DNA from: Bordetella ansorpii
GTDB lineage: Bacteria; Pseudomonadota; Gammaproteobacteria; Burkholderiales; Burkholderiaceae_B
Direction: 5' to 3'
Assembly: GCF_900078315.1 (NCBI RefSeq)
Contig: NZ_FKBS01000025.1
Span: forward strand, 796,171 to 860,170
Length of the DNA stretch: 64,000 nt
Positions 24,701 through 34,503 of the stretch are shown here, one piece after another. Under the pieces are notes generated by a model. It was not told the DNA's origin, did no database searches, and worked only from the letters and a program-made list of their open reading frames with translations. Each line of letters starts with the position of its first letter. Within the stretch, counting starts at the first letter, position 1. Both the position numbers and the translations under genes were made by a program.

Positions 24701-26812
24701 TCAGTACGTCGCGCGCACGCCCAGCAGCACGCTGCGGCCGGCCAGCGGCGCCGCGCGCGAGATGAACGACGCGTGGTTGTACGCCAGCTTGTCCAGCAGG
24801 TTGTTGCCGCGCAGGTAGATCTCGTAGTCGACCGCGCCCACGCGGGTGCGGTAGGCCAGCGAGGCGTTCACCATGTCGTAGCCCGGCGTATCCGACTCGT
24901 ACGACGCGATGTCGTCCTGGCGGAACACGTGGTAGTACTCGACGCCGCCCGACCACTGCTGCCAGCGTGCATCCGCGCGCACGCCCAGGCGCGCCGCCGG
25001 AATGCGCGGCAGATTGCCGCCGCCGCTGGTCAGCTTGCCACGCACGTAGTCGCCGAACACCGCCGCCGACAGCACGTTGGTGAAGCGGTGCCGCACCTCG
25101 CCCTCGACGCCCACGAACTCGGCGTCGCGCTGCGTGTACTCGATCAGGCGGAAGTCTTCATAGCGGTCCAGCGTGTTGGCGTAGATGTAGTTGCGCACGC
25201 GGTTGTGGAAGGCGCTGACGGTGAACGTCGTGTCGCCCGCGTGCTTGCGCAACGTCAGGTCGATGTTGCGCGAGGTCTCCTTGTCCAGGCTGGCGTTGCC
25301 CAGCTCGTACGTGTTGGTGGCCAGGTGCACGCCATCCGCGTACAGTTCCTGCGCCGAAGGCAGGCGCTGCGAACGCGACACCGACAGGGCCAGCGAGTAT
25401 TGGGGCGCGAAGTCCCAGATGGCCGCCGCCGACAGCGAAGTGGCCGACTTGTCGGAGTCGGACAGGTCGCCTTCGGGCTTGACGCGTTGCCAGTCCTGGC
25501 GCGCGCCGCCCTCGAAGCGCCATTGGCCCACGCGGTATTCCTCCAGCACGAACAGCCCGAGGCCACGCGTCTTGCTGCGCGGCAGGAAAGCCTCTTCGCC
25601 CTCGGCGCGGAAATCGCTGTAGGACGACTGCAGGCCGACCACGCCGTGCAGGCCCATCCACGGCTTGTGCGTCAACTCCAGCCGCGCGTCGTAGCCACGG
25701 TTCTTGAAGCGCGTGCCGACCGTGCCGCCCTCGATCTCGTCATGCTGGTACTCGGTCAGGCCGCCACGGAAGCGCACCTTCTCGAATCCGGCGAACGGGT
25801 CCAGATACTCGCCGCGCAGATCGAAGCGGCGACTGCGCAGCTTGGCATAGGGCGCCTGCTCCTCGCCGTGCGCGTGATCGTGGTCGTGGTCCTCGTGGCC
25901 TTCCTCGCCCTCTTCCTCGTGGTCGTGGTCGTCATGCCCCCCGCAGTGCAGATGCGAGCCGTGCGGGTGGCAACCTTCGTACTCGTGGCTATGCCCGGGC
26001 AGACCGTACTTGCTTTCCAGCGCGGTGAAAGCCACGCCGACATAGCCGCGCGGACGGATCCACGACATCCCCACCGAACCCTGCGACGATTCGCTGTACG
26101 AGCCCAGCACCTTGCTGTCCGACCAGTCCGGCACGCGGTAGTCGCTGGTGCGGCGCTTCAGGCCCTCGACCCGCACCGCGAAATCGCCGCTGCCCGCGGT
26201 GATGCCCGCCGCGCCGGCGCGCTCCTTGGTGCCGGTGGCGCCGCGGACTTCGACTTCCGCCTCGATGCCCTTGGCAGGCACTTCGGTGGGAATCTTGCGG
26301 TCCACCACGTTGACCACGCCGCCGATGGCGCCGCCGCCATACAGCAACGCCGACGGGCCGCGCAGCACCTCGATGCGCTCGGCCAGCAGCGGTTCGACGG
26401 TGACGGCGTGGTCGGGCGAGACGCCCGACGCGTCCATCACTTCGCTGCCGTCGGACAGCACCTTCACCCGCGGTGCGGTCTGGCCACGGACCACCGGGCG
26501 CACCGCGCCCGCACCGAAAGTGTCGGCATGCACGCCCGGCAATCCATCCAGCGTGCCGCCCAACGTGCCCTGGCGGCGCACCGTCAGCTCCGCCGCATCC
26601 AGCACCAGAGCCGGCTGCGCCATGCTGTTCGCGTCCTGCCCGAGCGGATTGGCCGTCACGGTGACAGGGGCCAGCGTCGTGGCGCGGCGGCCGTCGGCCT
26701 CGGTCTGTTCGGCCGTCTCGGCGCGGTTGGCGGTCTGCGCGCCCGCGTCGGCCAGGGGCGCGCTGAACGCCACGGCCAGAGCCAGGCCGAGGCGATGGGG
26801 ACTGCGATGCAT
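24701..26812 (-). CDS. znuD: ZnuD-like TonB-dependent zinc receptor
   Basis: An outer-membrane TonB-dependent receptor of 703 residues with a signal peptide (ending near ADAGAQT), a plug domain (QGTLGGTLDGLPGVHADTFG, GPSALLYGGGAIGGVVNV) and a beta-barrel ending in VLLGVRATY. An extracellular insertion at about residues 270-320 is packed with His, Asp and Glu (for example HSHEYEGCHPHGSH, then HDDHDHEEE), as in the zinc receptor ZnuD of Neisseria. A Zur-box candidate lies 41 bases upstream of the start. Expressed under zinc shortage, it would import zinc or zinc-loaded ligands. The stop lies directly beside the convergent xerC stop. Confidence 0.9.
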   Translation of the reverse strand: MHRSPHRLGLALAVAFSAPLADAGAQTANRAETAEQTEADGRRATTLAPVTVTANPLGQDANSMAQPALVLDAAELTVRRQGTLGGTLDGLPGVHADTFGAGAVRPVVRGQTAPRVKVLSDGSEVMDASGVSPDHAVTVEPLLAERIEVLRGPSALLYGGGAIGGVVNVVDRKIPTEVPAKGIEAEVEVRGATGTKERAGAAGITAGSGDFAVRVEGLKRRTSDYRVPDWSDSKVLGSYSESSQGSVGMSWIRPRGYVGVAFTALESKYGLPGHSHEYEGCHPHGSHLHCGGHDDHDHEEEGEEGHEDHDHDHAHGEEQAPYAKLRSRRFDLRGEYLDPFAGFEKVRFRGGLTEYQHDEIEGGTVGTRFKNRGYDARLELTHKPWMGLHGVVGLQSSYSDFRAEGEEAFLPRSKTRGLGLFVLEEYRVGQWRFEGGARQDWQRVKPEGDLSDSDKSATSLSAAAIWDFAPQYSLALSVSRSQRLPSAQELYADGVHLATNTYELGNASLDKETSRNIDLTLRKHAGDTTFTVSAFHNRVRNYIYANTLDRYEDFRLIEYTQRDAEFVGVEGEVRHRFTNVLSAAVFGDYVRGKLTSGGGNLPRIPAARLGVRADARWQQWSGGVEYYHVFRQDDIASYESDTPGYDMVNASLAYRTRVGAVDYEIYLRGNNLLDKLAYNHASFISRAAPLAGRSVLLGVRATY

Positions 26813-27163
26813 GGGGGTTCCTCTTTCTGTTATGTTGTTTCAGGTCAAGTTCAGCAATGATATAACATACTATTACCTGAACGAGCGGCCGAAACCTGAA
26901 ACAGGCCAAATAAAGCTCGCACATAAGGGATCGGAACAGCGGGAAGCGGCGTCAGCGTCGGTCGGCACGCCAGTCGTAGCGGCGTGGAGACCGGCGCCGG
27001 GTCCAGTCAAAGCCGGACCGCCGCCATGGAGCGCCGCAAGGGGCTTCGTACGGCGTCAGGAGCGTCCATCCAGTGGCCCGAGGCATCGGGCAGGACGCCG
27101 GTGCGCACACCCACGGATACCGCCGGCACGCATGCATCATGCCGGCGCATCGATGGGAAAGCA
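26813..27163. other. znuD promoter region and NicO downstream spacer
   Basis: About 350 bases without a gene. The znuD-proximal end is A/T-rich and holds the Zur-box candidate (26853-26867) and a further TGTTATG half-site (26828-26834). The remainder is GC-rich with only shadow open frames. Confidence 0.6.
26853..26867. promoter_or_regulatory. Zur-box candidate before znuD
   Basis: AGCAATGATATAACA shares its last 11 bases (ATGATATAACA) with the palindromic site at 29044-29058 read on the other strand. It lies 41 bases before the znuD start and overlaps the likely promoter. It resembles the TGTTATA-rich Zur sites of proteobacteria. Confidence 0.7.
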
Positions 27164-28264
27164 CTAAGCCGTAACCAGTTGCCCGCCCAGTAGAAGCGCC
27201 CCCAGGGCAAGTACGGCGACCGCGGCGGCCGCCTCGATGAGATATCGCAGGCGCGCCGCCCATACGGTCGACATGGCCGCGCTGAAGCGCCCGGCCGTGT
27301 CGCGCGCCAGCACCGCCATCATCACCAGCGCGGCCACCGTCAGGCCGGTGCCCAGGCCCATCGCCAGGGCCGACGCCATCCCGGCGCCGAAGAAGTTCTG
27401 CGACAGCGAGAACACCAGGACGATCAGCGCCCCGCTGCAGGGCCGCAGCCCCACCGCCAGCAGAGCCGTGATCGAACGGCGCAGGGTCGGCGCGCCTTCG
27501 ACGTCGCGCGGATCCGGCACGTGGGCGTGGCCACAGCCGCAGTCGTCGTCATGGACGTGGGTGGGGTGGTGCGCAGGGGTGTGGGCATGCGCGGGCAGAT
27601 GGGCCGGGTGCGCGTCAGGATGAGCATGCACATGGCCACGATCTTGCATAGGTGCATGCGGATGCTCCCGCATCGACCGATCCGCCTGCCCCCGCCGCTG
27701 CCAGCTCCGCACCAGCGGCCGTACCGCCTTGCGCCACACCAGCCATAGCCCCAAGGCCACGATCAGCGTGAACGACGCGGTTTCCAGCCATTGCGTGGCG
27801 CGGTTCATGGTGGCCGCGGTGACGTTCAGCAGCCAGGCCAGCACGGCCACCGCCACGATCGCCACCAGCGCCTGAACCAGCGCCGAAATCATCGCCAGCA
27901 CCGCGCCGTTGCGCGCCGTCTGCCGGTTGGCCAGCACATAGGCCGAGATCACCGCCTTGCCATGACCCGGTCCCAGCGCGTGGAAAATGCCATACGCGAA
28001 CGACAGCCCGATCAGCGTCCAGCCGGCGCCGCCCTCGGCCTGCCAGGCACGCATCGCGCCGGTCAATTGGCGGTAGAAATGCGATTGCCACACCGACACC
28101 TGGGCGAACACGCCCGACAGCCAGCCGGATCCGCCACCGCCCGCGCCGCCCGCCTCGGGCACGCCGAACGGATGCGCCGCCAGCGCCATCACCGGCGCCA
28201 CGGCCAGCAGCGCCACCATCATGCCGGCTGCCCACGCGCCGGCCCGTCCACGCCTTACGAACAT
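27164..28264 (-). CDS. NicO/RcnA-family metal permease with His-rich loop
   Basis: An inner-membrane protein of 366 residues with about six to seven helices. The metal signature HALGPGHGKAVISAYV is at residues 95-110 and LRPCSGALIVLVFSLSQ follows the loop, as in NicO (COG2215) nickel/cobalt transporters. A cytosolic or periplasmic loop around residues 195-255 contains more than 15 His (for example HAHPDAHPAHLPAHAH). Its start overlaps the upstream DUF1007 gene by 10 bases, so the two are one operon behind a Zur-box candidate. NicO proteins are best known as nickel/cobalt exporters or importers; here zinc traffic is the more natural reading from context. Confidence 0.85.
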   Translation of the reverse strand: MFVRRGRAGAWAAGMMVALLAVAPVMALAAHPFGVPEAGGAGGGGSGWLSGVFAQVSVWQSHFYRQLTGAMRAWQAEGGAGWTLIGLSFAYGIFHALGPGHGKAVISAYVLANRQTARNGAVLAMISALVQALVAIVAVAVLAWLLNVTAATMNRATQWLETASFTLIVALGLWLVWRKAVRPLVRSWQRRGQADRSMREHPHAPMQDRGHVHAHPDAHPAHLPAHAHTPAHHPTHVHDDDCGCGHAHVPDPRDVEGAPTLRRSITALLAVGLRPCSGALIVLVFSLSQNFFGAGMASALAMGLGTGLTVAALVMMAVLARDTAGRFSAAMSTVWAARLRYLIEAAAAVAVLALGALLLGGQLVTA

Positions 28265-29004
28265 GCGACCTCGATGCGATGCGTCAGGCCCTTGGTGATG
28301 GCCAGCAGTTCCTCGGGCAGCCCATCGGCGTCGGCCGGGATGGCGGCCAGTTCCTGCATGGTCTTCCAGTCCAGCGGCTTGGGCGAACGATAGGACTCCT
28401 TGCAGCCCGCCGGCGCGGCCCGCAGCGTGACCGCATCGGGCTCGTCGAAGGCATACGCCACGAAATACGTCGGATCGAACACGTCGACCTGCACGCCCTT
28501 GGCGCCCGGCGCCGCGGGCTTGGCCAGCGGCAGCACGAACGACAGCGCCAAGAGGCCCTTGGCATCGCGCGTGACGCGGGCCTCGCGCGGCTTGCCGAAG
28601 GCCTGCTTGCGGCCATCCACCTCGACGGTGGTGAAGAAATGCGAGATCGGCTCGCCCAGCGCCTGCATCCAGTCATCGGCCATGGCCTGCATGGTCTTGG
28701 CCGACAGGCTGCCGTCCTTCTCGGTGGGCAGGCCCTGCGCGGCGTACGCGGCGAACATCTCGTCGAAACGCCAGTGCTGCTGGACAGCCGCCATGCGGCC
28801 CTGCGCATCGAACACCAGCGTGGCGCGCGCGTCGATCCACATGTGCGGATGCGCCAGCGCGGCGGGCGCGGCCACCGCCACGCACAGACCGGCGGCCAGC
28901 ACCGCCAGGCGGCGCCGCAACGCCACGCCCAGCCGGGCCAGGCGCCATCCAGGACGCGCCGCGCGCACTCGCGCGAAGGAAGAAGCGGAAGAATGCAGAA
29001 GCAT
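28255..29004 (-). CDS. DUF1007 periplasmic protein
   Basis: A 249-residue DUF1007 protein. After a signal segment it begins HPHMWIDARATLVFD, the family signature, whose two His and nearby Asp may bind metal. FDEMFAAY and the GCKESYRSPKPLDW section are also typical. DUF1007 proteins are repeatedly encoded beside NicO permeases and are thought to be their periplasmic partners. The ATG at 29004 is chosen over an upstream in-frame TTG (29019); neither has a clear ribosome binding site. It is the first gene of the operon whose promoter region carries the palindromic Zur-box candidate. Confidence 0.82.
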   Translation of the reverse strand: MLLHSSASSFARVRAARPGWRLARLGVALRRRLAVLAAGLCVAVAAPAALAHPHMWIDARATLVFDAQGRMAAVQQHWRFDEMFAAYAAQGLPTEKDGSLSAKTMQAMADDWMQALGEPISHFFTTVEVDGRKQAFGKPREARVTRDAKGLLALSFVLPLAKPAAPGAKGVQVDVFDPTYFVAYAFDEPDAVTLRAAPAGCKESYRSPKPLDWKTMQELAAIPADADGLPEELLAITKGLTHRIEVACS

Positions 29005-29043
29005 GGAAAGCGGCGGCAAGGAAGGCGTAGGCGGGAAATTTTA

Positions 29044-29058
29044 TGTTATATCATAACA
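29044..29058. promoter_or_regulatory. Zur-box candidate between the DUF1007 gene and zur
   Basis: TGTTAT (29044-29049) and ATAACA (29053-29058) are perfect arms around ATC, in a short A/T-rich island between divergent genes. It lies 40 bases from the DUF1007 start and 103 from the zur start, so it could control both. The sequence is close to E. coli-type Zur sites. Confidence 0.8.
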
Positions 29059-29160
29059 AGTTAGCGATCCGGCACGCTTCCCGCGACACGGCTATTTCTG
29101 CTACCGTCCGGCTTTGGCGGCGCCCGTCCGCGCCGCAGCCAACACGCCATTCACGCCACC

Positions 29161-29673
29161 ATGCCTGCCCCGTCCGATACCACCCGGCCCGATGCCGTCA
29201 GCGAGCAACTCGCCCTGGCCGAGACCCTGTGCGCCGAACGGGGCCGCCGTCTGACGCCCATCCGCCGCAAGGTCCTCGAACTGCTGCTGCGCCACGGCCG
29301 CAGCCTGAAGGCGTACGAGCTGCTCGAAGCCATGCGCGAAGTGCATCCCGGCGCCGCGCCGCCCACGGTTTATCGCGCCCTGGACTTCCTGATGGAAGAA
29401 GGCCTGGTGCACCGCCTGGATGCGGTCAACGCCTGGAGCGCCTGTCATGACGCGGCCGGCGCGCCGCACGATCTGCTGGTGGTCTGCACCCGCTGCGGGG
29501 CGGTGGCCGAACTGAGCGACCCCGCCATGAGCCGCCAACTGGCCGAGCGCGTGGCGCAGACGGGCTACGCCCTGGCCACGCACGAAACCGAAATCCGCGC
29601 CCTGTGCCCGCAGTGCCAGAAAGACGCGCCGGCCGAACACGGCCACCATCACGGCCACGCCCACACGCACTGA
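29161..29673 (+). CDS. zur: zinc uptake regulator (Fur family)
   Basis: A 170-residue Fur-family repressor. LTPIRRKVLELLLRHGRSLKAYELLEAM and PPTVYRALDFLMEEGLVHRL form the winged helix. The structural zinc site is provided by CTRCG and CPQCQ, and sensory His/Asp/Cys ligands are available in SACHDAAGAPHDLLV. The C-terminal HHHGHAHTH tail and the setting among zinc genes favour Zur over Fur. With zinc bound it should repress the DUF1007-NicO operon, znuD and perhaps itself through the sites at 26853-26867 and 29044-29058. Confidence 0.9.
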   Translation: MPAPSDTTRPDAVSEQLALAETLCAERGRRLTPIRRKVLELLLRHGRSLKAYELLEAMREVHPGAAPPTVYRALDFLMEEGLVHRLDAVNAWSACHDAAGAPHDLLVVCTRCGAVAELSDPAMSRQLAERVAQTGYALATHETEIRALCPQCQKDAPAEHGHHHGHAHTH

Positions 29674-30028
29674 GGCGGCGGGCGCCCCTGTAGGGTCGAT
29701 AGGCCTGCGATCCCGGCCCTCTTCTGCCAGGCACGCCGCTTGCTGTTTCTGCCCGAACGGCCTCGCGTCCCACGGGCGGCGAAACGCGCGGAAAATCCCC
29801 CTCTTGAATTTTCGCACTCCGCCCCCATTTGCCGTGTTCTCCCGGCATTCGGCGCGAAATATGGCCGGATATTGCCGTAAATTGCCGATTGGCATTGCAG
29901 GGTCTTCCAGGGGTTTGCCCAGTGCCCCCGACTGTGCTGTAATCCTGCGTCCGGTCGGCGATTCGTCGGTCCCACCACTCGGCGGCGCGCCTTGCGCGAG
30001 CCCCCGAAACTAGCTTGCAAGCTTCGCC
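29674..30028. other. spacer between zur and the COG0523 gene
   Basis: No gene is supported in these 355 bases. I found no third copy of the Zur-box sequence. A 12-bp perfect palindrome AGCTTGCAAGCT (30012-30023) sits 5 bases before the COG0523 start, in place of an obvious ribosome binding site. Confidence 0.55.
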
Positions 30029-31105
30029 ATGAATACCCCGCGCAGTGTGGACAAAATGGTTCCCGTCACCATCCTCACCGGCTTTCTCGGTGCCGGCAAG
30101 ACGACCCTGCTCAAACGCATCCTCACCGAATACCACGGTCGCCGCATCGCGGTCATCGAAAACGAATTCGGGCCGGAAAGCATCGACAACGACCTTCTCG
30201 TGCAAGACCGCGACGAAGAGATCATCGAGCTGTCCAACGGTTGCGTGTGCTGCACCGTGCGCGGCGACCTGATGCGCACCCTGTCCGAGCTGCGCGCCAA
30301 GCGCGAAGCCGGCGAACTCACGTTCGAACGCGTCATCATCGAAACCACCGGCATGGCCAACCCCGGCCCGGTGTGCCAGACGTTCTTCATGGACGACGAC
30401 ATCGCCGAATACTACCGCCTGGACGCGGTGGTCACGGTGGTCGACGCCAAGCACGGCATGGCCACGCTCGATGCCCAGGACGAGGCCCAGAAGCAGGTCG
30501 GTTTCGCCGACCGCATCCTGGTCTCCAAGAAAGACCTGGTCAACGACGTCGACTACGAAGCGCTGCGCGCCCGCCTGTTGAAGATCAACCCGCGCGCGCC
30601 GATCACCCCGGTGCACTTCGGCGAGGCCGATCTCAAGTCCATCATCGACATCAGCGGCTTCAACCTGAACTCGATCCTGGACATCGATCCCGACTTCCTG
30701 GCCGACGACCACCCCGACGCGGCGCATGATCACGACCACGATCATGGCGACGATTGCGGCGACCACTGCGATCACCCGCATCACCATCACCACCATCATC
30801 ACAACGACGATATCGGCGCGTTCGTGTTCCGCTCGAACAAGCCTTTCGATCCGGCACGCCTGGAAGAATTCCTGGGCGGCGTGGTGCAGGTCTACGGTCC
30901 CGACCTGCTGCGCTACAAGGGCATCCTGTACATGAAGGGCATCAACCGCCGCATGTTGTTCCAGGGCGTGCACATGATGATGGGCGCCGAACCCGGCAAA
31001 CCCTGGACGTCGTCCGAGAAGCCCAACACCAAGATGGTCTTCATCGGCCGCAAGCTGCCCCAGGAAATCTTCACCCGTGGCCTGGAGCAGTGCCTGGCCG
31101 GCTGA
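30029..31105 (+). CDS. COG0523/CobW-type GTPase, zinc metallochaperone-like
   Basis: A cytosolic P-loop GTPase of 358 residues. Walker A is GFLGAGKTT (residues 18-26), the metal-binding CxCC motif is CVCC (72-75), and a linker around residues 230-265 is almost pure His and Asp (for example [13 protein letters not shown]). A CobW C-terminal domain ([18 protein letters not shown]) follows. Members of this family insert or deliver zinc to client enzymes (ZNG1 in eukaryotes, YeiR and YjiA in E. coli); the His-rich linker and the Zur neighbourhood favour zinc. Start is by family alignment; a second ATG at 30056 would remove nine residues. Confidence 0.88.
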   Translation: MNTPRSVDKMVPVTILTGFLGAGKTTLLKRILTEYHGRRIAVIENEFGPESIDNDLLVQDRDEEIIELSNGCVCCTVRGDLMRTLSELRAKREAGELTFERVIIETTGMANPGPVCQTFFMDDDIAEYYRLDAVVTVVDAKHGMATLDAQDEAQKQVGFADRILVSKKDLVNDVDYEALRARLLKINPRAPITPVHFGEADLKSIIDISGFNLNSILDIDPDFLADDHPDAAHDHDHDHGDDCGDHCDHPHHHHHHHHNDDIGAFVFRSNKPFDPARLEEFLGGVVQVYGPDLLRYKGILYMKGINRRMLFQGVHMMMGAEPGKPWTSSEKPNTKMVFIGRKLPQEIFTRGLEQCLAG

Positions 31106-31205
31106 TCCCGTCCAGGCAGGCGCTGCGCGAAATAGCGCAACGCAAAGTACAAGAACGTAGTGCGAGGATCGCTTAGCGCCGCTACAACAGGTTATACGAT
31201 CCAGC

Positions 31206-31222
31206 CGGTGCGACTCGCACCG
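31206..31222 (+). promoter_or_regulatory. hairpin in the dksA leader
   Basis: CGGTGCGA and TCGCACCG are perfect 8-bp arms around one C, 19 bases before the GGAG ribosome binding site of dksA. It could be an operator or an mRNA hairpin. Confidence 0.4.
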
Positions 31223-31251
31223 CGTCCGGACCGATCATTTGGAGTGTTTTC

Positions 31252-31716
31252 ATGGCTACCAAGGCAGCAACCAAGAAATCAAGCAAGTCGGCGAACGAAA
31301 CGGCGATTGATCTGCCCAGCGAACAAGAATTGCTGGCCATGACCGAGGCCGACTACATGAACGACCGCCAACTGGCGTTCTTCAAGGAACGGCTCAAGCA
31401 ACTCGAGCAGGACATCCTGGCCAACGCCGGCGAAACCACCGAGCACCTGCGCGAAACGCAGTTCGTGCCCGATCCCGCCGACCGCGCCACCATCGAGGAA
31501 GAGCATGCGCTGGAACTGCGCACGCGCGACCGCGAACGCAAGCTGCTGAAGAAAGTGCAACAGGCCATCGCCCGCATCGACAGCGGCGAATACGGCTGGT
31601 GCGAAGAAACCGGCGAGCCCATCGGCATCCCACGCCTGCTGGCCCGTCCCACGGCCACCCTGTCGCTGGAAGCCCAGGAACGCCGCGAAATGCGCCAGAA
31701 GCTGTACGGCGACTAA
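31252..31716 (+). CDS. dksA: RNA polymerase-binding regulator DksA, zinc-finger-poor type
   Basis: A 154-residue DksA. The coiled coil (RQLAFFKERLKQLEQDIL) with the acidic DPADRAT tip that reaches the RNA polymerase secondary channel is intact. The C-terminal globular domain keeps the fold sequence EYGWCEETGEPIG and ARPTATLSLEAQERRE, but only one of the four zinc-finger cysteines of E. coli DksA remains (the others read T, S and A). It would act with ppGpp on rRNA and stress promoters without needing zinc. GGAG lies 7 bases upstream. It follows the COG0523 gene and is ended by a strong terminator. Confidence 0.93.
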   Translation: MATKAATKKSSKSANETAIDLPSEQELLAMTEADYMNDRQLAFFKERLKQLEQDILANAGETTEHLRETQFVPDPADRATIEEEHALELRTRDRERKLLKKVQQAIARIDSGEYGWCEETGEPIGIPRLLARPTATLSLEAQERREMRQKLYGD

Positions 31717-31746
31717 TTTCCCGTCACTGCTGCCGCAACACCCAGG

Positions 31747-31779
31747 AAAGGCCATGCCGACATCGGTATGGCCTTTTTG
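31747..31779 (+). terminator. rho-independent terminator of dksA
   Basis: AAAGGCCATGCCGA and TCGGTATGGCCTTT pair over 14 bp (one G-U) with a short CA loop, followed by TTTTTGC, about 30 bases past the dksA stop. Confidence 0.92.
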
Positions 31780-31974
31780 CTGCGCCCTCGGGTGGCGCCA
31801 CCCGCCATTTCCTCGTAGCATCGAACGATGAAGGCGGCGCCAGGATGCCGGACGCGCGCCACATGGCGTGCCGGCACGGGAGTTCCGCTCCGGGCATTGC
31901 ATGCCTGGGGTTCCACCCCCGCTTGAAATCCCCCGCGCCATCCCCACGTACTTCCCTCAACGGAAGGAAAGCGC

Positions 31975-32514
31975 ATGGAACAATTTCACGCTACCACCAT
32001 CATCTGTGTCCGCCGCGGCAACCGCGTCGCGCTGGGCGGTGACGGACAGGTCACGCTGGGCAACATCGTCATCAAGGGCACGGCGCGCAAGATCCGCCGC
32101 CTGTACCACGACAAGATCCTGGCAGGTTTCGCCGGCGCCACCGCCGATGCGTTCACCCTGCAGGAACGCTTCGAAGCCAAGCTCGAAAAGCACCAGGGCC
32201 ACCTGATGCGCGCCGCCGTCGAACTGACGCGCGACTGGCGCACCGACCGCGTGCTGCGGCGCCTCGAGGCCATGCTGATCGTGGCCGATGCCGAGCACAC
32301 CCTGGTGCTCACCGGCAACGGCGACGTGCTGGAACCCGAACACGGCCTGGCCGCCATTGGCTCTGGCGGCGCCTATGCGCAATCGGCCGCGCTGGCCCTG
32401 CTGCGCAACACCGAACTCGCACCTGAAGCCATCGTCAAGCAGTCGCTGGAAATCGCCGGCGACCTGTGCATCTACACCAACCAGAACCACGTGATCGAAA
32501 CGCTGGGCGAATAA
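31975..32514 (+). CDS. hslV: HslV peptidase subunit of the HslUV protease
   Basis: The 179-residue proteasome-like peptidase that forms double hexamers with HslU. The mature protein should begin at Thr7 (MEQFHA removed; [10 protein letters not shown]), the N-terminal nucleophile. GDGQVTLGN and [14 protein letters not shown] are family motifs. AAGGAAAG precedes the start. It is followed 64 bases later by hslU, as nearly always. HslUV degrades misfolded and regulatory proteins under heat stress. Confidence 0.96.
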   Translation: MEQFHATTIICVRRGNRVALGGDGQVTLGNIVIKGTARKIRRLYHDKILAGFAGATADAFTLQERFEAKLEKHQGHLMRAAVELTRDWRTDRVLRRLEAMLIVADAEHTLVLTGNGDVLEPEHGLAAIGSGGAYAQSAALALLRNTELAPEAIVKQSLEIAGDLCIYTNQNHVIETLGE

Positions 32515-32578
32515 GCCCCGGCCGCCCGCTGGCGCGCGGCCATCGGCCCGCGCCCTGCCCGCCACTCTGGAATTCCAC

Positions 32579-33913
<1,335 letters not shown>

Positions 33914-33953
33914 CGCGCACGCTCACACCGCCGCCCTGCCAGACGGCGCAACA

Positions 33954-33993
33954 ATGCAAAAGGCCTGGATCTTTCGGTCCAGGCCTTTTGCAT
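33954..33993. terminator. bidirectional terminator after hslU
   Basis: Perfect 16-bp arms (33954-33969 and 33978-33993), each containing AAAAGGCC or GGCCTTTT, around an 8-base loop. T-runs on both strands allow it to end hslU and the convergent CusF-like gene. Confidence 0.88.
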
Positions 33994-34062
33994 TTCCCGG
34001 GCGGGCATTGGCGCGGATCGCCCGCCGCACAACCGTTCCAACGCCCGATGAAGACGCCGGGG

Positions 34063-34359
34063 TTATTTCGAAATCTTGGTCACCACGTACTTGCCGTCCT
34101 TGCGTTCGGCGGTGAAGCTGACCTTGTCGCCCGGCTTGATGCCGGCCAGCAGCGCCGGATCGGCCTGGTACACCAGCGTCATCGCCGGCAGCTCCAGGTC
34201 GGAAATGGCATCGTGCTTCAGCGTGACCTTGCCGCCTGCCTGGTCCACCCGACGCACTTCCCCGCTCGCGCTGGCCTGCTGGGCATGGGCCGCGGGCGCC
34301 ACGGCGGCGGCCACGATGATCGCCGCGGTGGCGGCGTGTTGTCGAAAAGAAAAATTCAT
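34063..34359 (-). CDS. CusF-like periplasmic metal-binding protein
   Basis: A 98-residue protein with a signal peptide ending near AAHAQQA and one small CusF-type beta-barrel domain (GEVRRVDQAGGKVTLKH, then IKPGDKVSFTAERKDGKY). In E. coli CusF copper/silver is held by one His, one Trp and two Met. Here the His (KHDAIS) and first Met (LPAMTL) are kept, but the Trp and second Met positions read Leu, so copper affinity may be weaker or changed. AGGAGGG about 8 bases upstream supports the start at 34359. It stands alone; no CusABC or copper regulator is nearby. Confidence 0.8.
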   Translation of the reverse strand: MNFSFRQHAATAAIIVAAAVAPAAHAQQASASGEVRRVDQAGGKVTLKHDAISDLELPAMTLVYQADPALLAGIKPGDKVSFTAERKDGKYVVTKISK

Positions 34360-34503
34360 GCGCAAACCCTCCTGCATGTCAGCGTCCAGCATAGCGCACG
34401 AGGCAGGTTGCGATCCGCATCGGGTCTTATATTGGCGCTACAGGGGATTACAAGACACCCTGCGATGCTAGGATTGCCCCCTTCATCCCACCAGGAGACC
34501 CGC

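Noticed and set aside
24773-26860. 695-codon open frame antisense to the ZnuD-like receptor
   Set aside because: Shadow frame with Val/Ala/Arg/His bias and no domains; it also crosses the znuD promoter.
30720-30830. CAC/GAC-rich tract as a DNA repeat or CRISPR-like array
   Set aside because: It encodes the His/Asp-rich linker of the COG0523 GTPase in frame; there are no spacers of regular length.
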